Source: Thermoguttaceae bacterium
GTDB lineage: Bacteria > Planctomycetota > Planctomycetia > Pirellulales > Thermoguttaceae
NCBI GenBank assembly: GCA_024653385.1
Contig: JANLFZ010000194.1
Location: 1 to 10,862, forward strand
DNA: 10,862 nucleotides
Direction: 5' to 3'
Positions 1 to 5,169 of the stretch are shown here, piece by piece; position 1 is the first letter of the stretch; the number at the start of each line of letters is the position of its first letter. The position numbers and the translations under genes are program-made. The notes beneath the pieces were generated by a model that worked only from the letters and a program-made list of their open reading frames with translations, was not told the DNA's origin and searched no databases.

Positions 1-2
1 GC

Positions 3-137
3 CGCCAGGCGTACCGGCTGCGGACGCTCCTCCAGGTGCTGTTCCCGGTGGCCATCCTATGTTTTGCCTTGCTGGTCGCCGTGTTCGCCATATCGTATTT
101 CTATCCGCTCGTCACGATGATCGAGGCCCTGGTTTGA
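3..137 (+). CDS. Type II secretion system F family protein (GspF/PilC-like), C-terminal end only
   Basis: Only the last 44 codons are in the window; the gene begins upstream. The readable tail starts RQAYRLRTLLQVLFPVAI and ends FYPLVTMIEALV, with TGA at 135-137. It is one long hydrophobic helix followed by a short end of the form PLVTMIEAL. That is how GspF/PilC inner-membrane platform proteins finish: a last transmembrane helix and a P-L-x-x-x-x-x-x-L tail. These proteins anchor the assembly ATPase and pseudopilus in the inner membrane. The next gene starts 2 nt after the stop and encodes a pseudopilin, and two more pilin-like genes follow, which matches the usual gspF to pseudopilin order. 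The identification rests on the C-terminal helix plus context, since the catalogued T2SSF domain is outside the window. Confidence 0.7.
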   Translation, partial: RQAYRLRTLLQVLFPVAILCFALLVAVFAISYFYPLVTMIEALV

Positions 138-139
138 AC

Positions 140-529
140 ATGCCGCGGCGAGGAGCCATCCTGTTGGAGTGTGCCATCGCGGGCGCCATGTTGGTGCTGA
201 CGGCGAGCGTCTGGCTCCAGTTCTTCACCGCCGCGGCGGCCCAGCGCCGTGCCAGCCGCTGGCGCGAGACGGCTTACCTCGAAGCGGCCAACGCCCTGGA
301 ACGGGTGGCCCTCCGGCCGTGGGAGTCGCTGACCCCGGAGAAAACGGCCGACGTGCGGCTTTCGGACGACGCGGCCCGAATGCTGCCCGAGGGCAAGTTG
401 ACCATCGAAATCGCCCCGGTTCCGGGCACGCCCGAGGCGAAACGGCTCGCGGCGACGGTCCACTGGGAGCCCCAGCCGGGCTTTCCCCAGAAGGTCCGGC
501 TGGTCGCGTGGAGGCATCGCCGGCCATGA
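140..529 (+). CDS. Minor pseudopilin, GspI/PilV-like
   Basis: This encodes 129 aa starting at the ATG 2 nt after the GspF-like stop. An earlier in-frame ATG at 59 lies inside the upstream gene and was not used. The N-terminus MPRRGAILLECAIAG is a class III prepilin signal: a short basic leader, cleavage after Gly5, and Glu10 at mature position +5, followed by a hydrophobic helix to about residue 27. A prepilin peptidase should cleave and N-methylate it. The rest is a short globular domain with no recognised motif. The second slot after gspF, the small size and the following GspJ- and GspK-like genes suggest the GspI role at the pseudopilus tip. A type IV pilus minor pilin (PilV) is the alternative. 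The stop overlaps the next start (ATGA at 526-529), which implies translational coupling. Confidence 0.75.
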   Translation: MPRRGAILLECAIAGAMLVLTASVWLQFFTAAAAQRRASRWRETAYLEAANALERVALRPWESLTPEKTADVRLSDDAARMLPEGKLTIEIAPVPGTPEAKRLAATVHWEPQPGFPQKVRLVAWRHRRP

Positions 530-1053
530 GACATCGCCAACGCCACGGTTGGACCCTGATCGAACTCGTCGCCACCATGACGGTGGCCACGACGATGTTC
601 GGCATCTTGTTCGCCCTGATTCACGGGTTCTTCCGTTTGGAACGCCGGTCGCGCGAGGAACTGCACACGCGGTCGTCGCTGGAACGCCTGGCAACGCAAT
701 TCCGCGACGACGCCCACGCGGCGCGGGCTCTCGCGCCAGCGCCGGCCGCCGACGGGCCGTCCCCGGCCGGTTGGGACCTGCACCTGGACGGCGGGCGGCG
801 GGTCGAGTACCGTGTGGTCGACGAGGGGCTGGATCGCATCGAGCGCGTCGGGGACCGGATCGAGCGACGTGAACGGTACCGCCTTCCCGAAGCAATGGCC
901 GCCTCGGTGGACCTTCCGAGTGAAAAGACCGGCTCGATGGCCGTGTTGCGCATCGCCCCGGACGGCTCGGCGCCGCCGGAGCCCGACAACCATCCGGTGC
1001 GGATCGAGGCCGCGCTGGGGTTCGATCGTCGGTTCGAGACAAGGGGGCGATAG
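526..1053 (+). CDS. Minor pseudopilin, GspJ/PilW-like
   Basis: This encodes 175 aa and starts at the ATG overlapping the previous stop by 4 nt. The N-terminus MRHRQRHGWTLIELVATM is a textbook prepilin leader: Gly8 as cleavage site, mature residue Trp9, and Glu13 at +5. A hydrophobic helix follows to about residue 33, then an amphipathic segment with LERLATQFRDDAHAARAL. That pattern, N-terminal helix then a conserved arginine-rich segment ending in RDD, is typical of GspJ/PilW proteins, where the product sits near the tip of the pseudopilus with GspI and GspK. The remaining ~110 residues look like a beta-rich globular domain (LDGGRRVEYRVVDEGLDRIE). It is one member of a tightly packed operon. 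GspJ versus PilW cannot be settled from the sequence alone. Confidence 0.75.
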   Translation: MRHRQRHGWTLIELVATMTVATTMFGILFALIHGFFRLERRSREELHTRSSLERLATQFRDDAHAARALAPAPAADGPSPAGWDLHLDGGRRVEYRVVDEGLDRIERVGDRIERRERYRLPEAMAASVDLPSEKTGSMAVLRIAPDGSAPPEPDNHPVRIEAALGFDRRFETRGR

Positions 1054-1056
1054 ACT

Positions 1057-1689
1057 ATGGGTGTGCCACTTTCTGCCTGCGGCCTTCATCGACCCGTTTC
1101 GAAGCGTTCCAAGCGATCCGGCCGCAGGCAAGCAGTGTGCGCCCGGGATGTCCGCCGATCAGCACGGTTTGCACGCTGCCGGCAGACGCGGCTTGGCCCG
1201 GATGACGTTGCTGGCCGGCAGCGTGCCGGTACTCGTATGCGGCAGCGCGGGGTCGTGTTGGTCGCCGTGCTGGCGTGCGTTGGGTTGGCGGGGCTCTTGA
1301 TGTTGTCGGTGGCCCGGTTGGCCGCCACGAGACGGATCGAGGTGCGCCAGGTCGGCCGGGCTCTCCAGGCCCGGTGGCTGGCCGAATCGGCCCTTGACCG
1401 GGCCGCGGCCCGGTTGGCGGCCGACCCGGGCTACACGGGCGAGACCTGGACCGTCTCGCCCGACGCGCTGGGCGGCGACGAGGGCGGTTCGGTGCGGATC
1501 GAGGTCCTGGCAATCGCCGACCAGCCGGCCCGGCGGCGCGTGCGCGTCCAGGCCGACTATCCCGACGACCCGACGAGCCGTATCCGTGTGAGCAAAGAAA
1601 TCACCATAGCACACCAACCCGAAGCGCCAGCGAGGGCCAAAGACAACCCGCGCGCCGGTGACGTCAGACTGTGTCGTAGATCATCGTAG
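1057..1689 (+). CDS. GspK/PilX-like minor pseudopilin with abnormal N- and C-terminal extensions
   Basis: The core MRQRGVVLVAVLACVGLAG starts at Met61 (position 1237): a short basic leader, Gly then a hydrophobic helix, and no Glu at +5, which is the usual exception for GspK. It continues with ALQARWLAESALDRAAARL and ends near RIRVSKEITI. A good ribosome-binding site (AAGGGGG, 1041-1047, 9 nt spacing) serves the ATG at 1057, 3 nt after the GspJ stop. The ATG at 1237 has none, so I annotate 1057 and note 1237 (150 aa) as the family-like start. The extra 60 residues are arginine-rich and lie on an inverted-repeat block. The last ~25 residues (AHQPEAPARAK onward) are a translation of the interspersed repeat, and the stop TAG is part of a repeat copy. 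The product is much shorter than classical GspK (over 300 aa), so it is better called a PilX/GspK-like short form. Confidence 0.6.
   Translation: MGVPLSACGLHRPVSKRSKRSGRRQAVCARDVRRSARFARCRQTRLGPDDVAGRQRAGTRMRQRGVVLVAVLACVGLAGLLMLSVARLAATRRIEVRQVGRALQARWLAESALDRAAARLAADPGYTGETWTVSPDALGGDEGGSVRIEVLAIADQPARRRVRVQADYPDDPTSRIRVSKEITIAHQPEAPARAKDNPRAGDVRLCRRSS
1060..1235. repeat. Block of nested inverted repeats at the start of the GspK-like gene
   Basis: Two perfect inverted repeats lie here. TGCCTGCGGCC (1074-1084) pairs with 1120-1130, and GCACGCTGCCGGC (1171-1183) pairs with 1214-1226. A third, weaker pairing links GCAGTGTGC (1132-1140) with 1171-1179. The block is flanked by TATG at 1056-1059 and 1236-1239, and the repeat distance is 180 bp, exactly 60 codons. 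This looks like a small palindromic element inserted in frame between the ribosome-binding site and the natural start, with a 4-bp target duplication. That origin is inferred; the inverted repeats themselves are read directly. Confidence 0.5.
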
Positions 1690-1916
1690 CACACTAACCC
1701 GAAGCGCCAGCGAGGGTCCTAGCCAACCCGAAGCGCCAGCCGGCGCGCCGGTTGACCGGAAACCTAGCGAGGGTCAAAGGCCGGCCCATCGGCTGGCGAT
1801 AGGAGCTTCTGGTGCCCTCGCTGGCGCGTCGGGATAGTATGGAGGCGGCCCTCGCTGGCGCGTCGGGTTAGTATGGAGGCGGCCCTCGCTGGTGCGTCGG
1901 GATAGTATGAGGGCGC
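1607..1916. repeat. Interspersed repeat cluster 1 (GAAGCGCCAGCGAGGG family)
   Basis: There are three plus-orientation copies (cores beginning 1616, 1696 and 1725) and three minus-orientation copies (1815, 1849 and 1883). The complete left end reads TAGCACACYAACCC before the GAAGCGCCAGCGAGGG core (1607 and 1687). The third plus copy is split after CCAGC by a 28-bp GC-rich segment (1741-1768) before it resumes as GAGGG. The minus copies form a perfect-period tandem array, described separately. Opposed copies can fold into long hairpins. The cluster fills the space between the pseudopilin operon and the DUF1559 gene; I see no gene in it. Repeats of this type are abundant in planctomycete genomes and give recurring peptides such as QPEAPAR when translated. 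Confidence 0.85.
1815..1916. repeat. Three 34-bp direct tandem repeats
   Basis: Three head-to-tail units start at 1815, 1849 and 1883. Each begins CCCTCGCTGGCGCGTCGGG (the third has TGCG) and continues with WTAGTATGGAGGCGG or a near copy (TATGAGGGCGC in the last). The period is exactly 34 bp. Each unit is a minus-oriented copy of the interspersed repeat plus a constant GTATGGAGGCGG spacer, so the array arose by tandem duplication. Its downstream edge is 25 nt before the DUF1559 start, so it lies in the likely promoter or leader of that gene. Confidence 0.85.
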
Positions 1917-1940
1917 TACCCCACGTTTGGGAGACGACTT

Positions 1941-2939
1941 ATGGGTTCGGTCAAGCGAGCCGGGTTTACGTTGGTCGAGCTGCTGGTGGTCATTGCGATC
2001 ATCAGCATTCTGATCGCTTTGTTATTGCCCGCGGTCCAGGCAGCGCGCGAGGCGGCGCGGCGCGCAAGCTGCACGAACCACCTGGCGCAGATCGGGCTGG
2101 CGCTGCACAGCTACGAGCACGCGCACCAGACCTTCCCGCCGGGGGTGGTCAACGACAAGGGCCCCATCCGCAGTGAGCCGATCGGCTACCACATGAGCTG
2201 GATGGTCCAGATCCTCCCCTATGTCGAGGAGACGAACACCTACCGGCACATCGACTTTAGGGAAGGGGCCTATTCGAAGAAGAATGCCGCGCCGCGCGAG
2301 GTGAAGATCGATCTGTTCCTGTGCCCGTCCGATAGCGGCGGCTATGGCACGGGCACGTGGACCCCGCCCGAGGCGGCCGGCCCAGGCGCCCAGCCGATGG
2401 CACCCCCAGGCTTGAGCAACTACGCCGGTTGCCACCATGACCGCGAGGCCCCCATCGACAAGGACAACGCGGGCGTGCTGTTTCTGAACAGCCGCATCCG
2501 GCCGCGCGACGTGACCGACGGCATGGCGCACACGATCTTCGTGGGCGAGAAGCGGATCGAGCCGTCGGACCTGGGCTGGATCTCGGGCACGCGTTCGACG
2601 CTCCGCAACACGGGGCTCGCCCCCGCCATGCTGGCCGCCCAGGGGCTCCAGCCCGTGCCCGGGATGCCCGGCGTGTGGACTCCCCCAGTCCCCTTTGCCG
2701 AACCCCCGGACGGCGATGCCGAACCACCCGACCCGACGAAGCCCATGGAACCAGCCAAGCCAATCGACCCGGCCAAGGCCCTGCTCGTGGTCGGCAGCTT
2801 CGATTCGAACCACCCTGGCGGGTTCAATGTGCTCTTGGGCGACGGAGCCGTGCGGTTTCTCATGCAAACCGTCGACCCCAACACGTTCTCGAAACTCGGC
2901 CACCGCGCCGATGGCCAGTTGGTCAAGAACCGATGGTAG
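1941..2939 (+). CDS. DUF1559 domain-containing protein with prepilin-type N-terminus
   Basis: This encodes 332 aa. The start is set by GGGAG at 1929-1933, 7 nt before the ATG. The N-terminus KRAGFTLVELLVVIAIIS is a type IV prepilin leader (cleavage after Gly8, Glu13 at +5) with a transmembrane helix to about residue 31. LLLPAVQAAREAARRASC follows, the hallmark linker of planctomycete DUF1559 proteins. The domain then runs through FPPG, LPYVEE, LFLCPSD and SNYAGC, and closes with NHPGGFNVLLGDGAVRFL, the family's C-terminal H-x-G-G-x-x-x-x-x-x-D-G motif (H-X9-DG type). These proteins occur in many copies per planctomycete genome and are thought to be exported and pilin-like; their role is unknown. 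An unusual feature is a proline-rich insert at about residues 247-279. It follows a pilin operon but is separated from it by a repeat cluster, so co-transcription is doubtful. Confidence 0.93.
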   Translation: MGSVKRAGFTLVELLVVIAIISILIALLLPAVQAAREAARRASCTNHLAQIGLALHSYEHAHQTFPPGVVNDKGPIRSEPIGYHMSWMVQILPYVEETNTYRHIDFREGAYSKKNAAPREVKIDLFLCPSDSGGYGTGTWTPPEAAGPGAQPMAPPGLSNYAGCHHDREAPIDKDNAGVLFLNSRIRPRDVTDGMAHTIFVGEKRIEPSDLGWISGTRSTLRNTGLAPAMLAAQGLQPVPGMPGVWTPPVPFAEPPDGDAEPPDPTKPMEPAKPIDPAKALLVVGSFDSNHPGGFNVLLGDGAVRFLMQTVDPNTFSKLGHRADGQLVKNRW

Positions 2940-3346
2940 CCGACGAACCACGAGGCGAACTCCCCCGCGTCCGGTCCCGCGCCAAGGTAGCGCTGGCCTC
3001 GATCTTCCTGGCCACGATCCTCGTGGCGGTGGTGGCCGCTGCGCTGCGCACGGCAGTCGACACCGAGGACGCCGAAACGCTCGCCTTCGGGGCCAGTGTC
3101 GGACTGCTGATCGGATGCCTGGCCGCGCCCATGCTGCGCTCGGGCGGTCGGCCGCTTTGGGCAAACCTCGGCCTGGGTATGACCTTGGGCCCGCTGGCCG
3201 GCATCCTCGCGGTCTCGCCGCACGCCTTTCCCGCGGCCGCGATGGGCAGTGCGGTGCTGATCCTCTTCGCGGCGATCGTGCGGCGGTTCTCAGCCCGGCC
3301 GGCCAGCCCTACCGACGCCTCAGAGACTCCACCCCCCGCACACTAA
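2933..3346 (+). CDS. Small hypothetical membrane protein, four predicted helices
   Basis: This encodes 137 aa and I do not recognise its family. The start is the ATG at 2933, which overlaps the DUF1559 stop by 7 nt, so translation is probably coupled. Hydrophobic stretches lie at about 19-38 (VALASIFLATILVAVVAAAL), 50-68, 77-95 and 100-117, rich in Gly and Ala, with a charged N-terminus (about 18 residues) and a Pro-rich C-terminal tail (SARPASPTDASETPPPAH). It should sit in the inner membrane with both ends in the same compartment. No catalytic motif is visible. The stop TAA falls inside the left end (CACACTAACCC) of a copy of the interspersed repeat, so the tail was probably set by the repeat. 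The overlap suggests a functional link with the DUF1559 protein, but that is only context. Confidence 0.65.
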   Translation: MVADEPRGELPRVRSRAKVALASIFLATILVAVVAAALRTAVDTEDAETLAFGASVGLLIGCLAAPMLRSGGRPLWANLGLGMTLGPLAGILAVSPHAFPAAAMGSAVLILFAAIVRRFSARPASPTDASETPPPAH

Positions 3347-3500
3347 CCCGAAGCGCCAGCGAGGGTCCAGCATACCAACCCGAAGCGCCAGCGAGGGTTC
3401 CGGGCAGCGCGACGCGCCAGCGAGGGGACCGGTCATTGGGCCCTCGCTCGCGCGTCGGGTTTGTATGGAAAACCCTCGCTGGCGCGTCGGGTTGGTATGG
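3336..3500. repeat. Interspersed repeat cluster 2, hairpin-forming, between converging genes
   Basis: Plus-orientation copies have cores from 3345, 3377 and about 3410; minus-orientation copies start at 3441 and 3473. The inner pair, CGACGCGCCAGCGAGGG (3410-3426) with 3441-3457, can form a 17-bp stem with one mismatch and a 14-nt loop. The copies at 3377-3397 and 3473-3493 can pair over 21 bp with one mismatch around it. The cluster sits between the plus-strand membrane-protein gene and the minus-strand LRR gene, a place where a bidirectional terminator is expected. No T-tract follows the stems, so the terminator role is inferred. Confidence 0.85.
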
Positions 3501-3516
3501 GTGCGGGCCGCGTCGG

Positions 3517-4821
3517 CTATTCCAGCGAGATTTCGGCCTTGGGCAGGGCCTTCTCGAGCTTCTGGATCCCCGCGTCGGTGACCTTGGTGAAGCGTAGGTT
3601 GAGGGTCTTCAGCGCTTTCAGCTTGGCCAGGTGCTCCACGCCCGCGTCGGTGACCGCGGTGTCTTCGAGGCTGAGGCTGGCCAGGTTCTTCAGACCGGCA
3701 AGGTGCGCAAGCCCGGCATCGGTGACGGCCGTCTGGTTCAGGCTGAGCCAGCGGAGGTTGACCAGTCCGGCCAGATGGGCCAGTCCGGCGTCGGTGATCT
3801 TGGTGTGCCAGAGGTCGAGTCGCTGGAGCTTCGTGAGGCCCTTGAGGTGGACGAAGGTCTCGTCGGTGCAATGGGTCTCGCTCAGGTCGAGGTCCTCAAG
3901 GTCCTTGAGCCCGGCGATGTGGGCCAGACCCGCCCCGGTGATCGGCGTGCCGCGGACTTTCAGCCGGCGGAGTTTCTCCAGCGACTTGAGGTTCTGTAGG
4001 CCCTCGTCGTTCACGCCGGGCAGCCGGAAGAGGTCGATCTCTTCCATCGGGAACTTGCCCAGTTTTGCCAGGGTGGCGTTCGTGATGCCGGCAGCGTCTT
4101 CGATCGAGATGACCCGCAGGTTGGGCAAGTGGTCGAGGATATCCAGGGCGCTATCGGTGATGTACGGGTTGCGGAGTCGGAGGGCCTTGAGGTTGACCAG
4201 GGTCTTGAGTTGGCCGATGCCCTCGTTGTTGATCTGCACGCACCCGCGGATGTCGAGCAGGCGGAGTTTGGTCAGCTCCTTGACGTGGTTCATCCCCTCG
4301 TTCGAGAAGTTGTTGTACAAGAGGACGAGGTACTGGAGGTTCGGCAACTTCTTGAGGTGCGCCAGGCCCGCGTCGGTCAGGTAGGAGCTGCGGCGGAGGT
4401 TGAGCGACTGAAGCGTCTGGATGTTGGCCAAGACGGCGAGGCTCTCGTCGGTGATGTCGGTGTTTTCGAGCACCAGGTCCTTGAGCTTCTTGAGACCCGC
4501 CAGGTGCTTGACGCCGTAATCGTTGATCTTGGCGCCCCAGAGTTTGAGGCGTTCGAGGTTCGGCAAGGCGGCGGCGATTTTCTCGACGTCGGGGTTGGTG
4601 GCCGGGCGTTCGTACAGGTCCACGCCCACGATTTCGCCGGCGGCGTTGTACTCGAGCTTGCCGCCGAGGTTCTCGATCCGCTGGACGACGGTCTTGGTGG
4701 CGGGGTCGAGTTCCTTGGTTTTTTTCTTGGCGCCCGATTCACCGGCTAGGGCATCGAGGCCCAGGGCGAGAATGGCAGTCAAAGCGAGGCCCGCGAGAAA
4801 GGCGATGTTGCGCAGCCGCAT
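3517..4821 (-). CDS. Secreted leucine-rich-repeat protein, about 14 LRRs
   Basis: This encodes 434 aa starting at MRLRNIAFLAGLALTAI. That N-terminus is a signal peptide (basic start, hydrophobic core to about residue 25, likely cleavage after LDALAG or nearby), followed by a Lys-rich linker. GGAG lies 10 nt before this ATG. Reading further upstream (to 5136) runs through low-complexity repeats and was rejected. From about residue 80 to the end there are about 14 LRR units of 23-25 residues with the form L-x-x-L-x-x-L-x-L-x-x-T-x-[VI]-T-D-A-G-[LV]-x-x-L, for example AGLKNLASLSLEDTAVTD. This is the LRR subtype, related to the RNI/GALA pattern, that is greatly expanded in planctomycetes. The protein is expected outside the cytoplasm, forming a curved solenoid for protein or ligand binding. 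The partner is unknown. It is a single gene, convergent with the membrane-protein gene and divergent from the oxidoreductase gene. Confidence 0.9.
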   Translation of the reverse strand: MRLRNIAFLAGLALTAILALGLDALAGESGAKKKTKELDPATKTVVQRIENLGGKLEYNAAGEIVGVDLYERPATNPDVEKIAAALPNLERLKLWGAKINDYGVKHLAGLKKLKDLVLENTDITDESLAVLANIQTLQSLNLRRSSYLTDAGLAHLKKLPNLQYLVLLYNNFSNEGMNHVKELTKLRLLDIRGCVQINNEGIGQLKTLVNLKALRLRNPYITDSALDILDHLPNLRVISIEDAAGITNATLAKLGKFPMEEIDLFRLPGVNDEGLQNLKSLEKLRRLKVRGTPITGAGLAHIAGLKDLEDLDLSETHCTDETFVHLKGLTKLQRLDLWHTKITDAGLAHLAGLVNLRWLSLNQTAVTDAGLAHLAGLKNLASLSLEDTAVTDAGVEHLAKLKALKTLNLRFTKVTDAGIQKLEKALPKAEISLE

Positions 4822-4902
4822 GGCATGGTATCTCCGTGGTGGCCGATCTTTCATGTCCCGTCTGACATTTAACCTACCGAACGGCACGGGGGAGGGAAAG
4901 GA

Positions 4903-5047
4903 GGGATTGGGGATTAGGGATTGGGGATTGGGGATGGGCATTCGAAGTCTGCCGGCCGAGCCGTGCATGTTCGCCCCGATCTCTAATCCCCAATCCCCAA
5001 TCCCCAATCCCCAGTCCCCAATCCCCAATCCCCAATCCCCAATCCCT
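4903..5047. repeat. Opposed arrays of the heptamer GGGGATT (hairpin / G-quadruplex potential)
   Basis: On the left are five consecutive heptamers of the form GGGATTG (4903-4937), with one A variant and a shortened last unit. On the right are nine heptamers of AATCCCC (4985-5047), one reading AGTCCCC and the last AATCCCT. The arms are reverse complements over more than 30 bp, separated by 47 bp of ordinary sequence, so a very long hairpin is possible. Each G-rich strand also has at least four runs of three or four G spaced by 3 nt, the pattern for G-quadruplexes. The block lies between the divergent LRR and oxidoreductase genes. Short tandem heptamers like this are known from cyanobacteria and other bacteria and change length by slippage. 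I see no gene in 4822-5169. Confidence 0.9.
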
Positions 5048-5169
5048 CCCCCGGCCCCCAGGGAGGATTGCGGCGGCTCGGCGCAGTGGGTATGGTGAAG
5101 ATGCGAAGTGCCCTCCGTAGCGGCAGTTTCGTGCAACTGCGACCCCGTAGATCAGAGGAGTGACAAGGT

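Noticed and set aside
1815..1916. CRISPR array
   Set aside because: The three 34-bp units are nearly identical throughout, with no variable spacers, and no cas genes are nearby.
4129..4749. Plus-strand ORF of 206 aa opposite the LRR gene
   Set aside because: It is the antisense shadow of the repeats (regular VxDVGV/LEVRQ pattern with the LRR period) and has no start signal.
4822..5136. N-terminal extension of the LRR gene (105 more residues)
   Set aside because: It translates the heptamer arrays (repeating IGDWGLG) and places a good signal peptide in the middle of the protein; the start at 4821 gives a normal exported protein.
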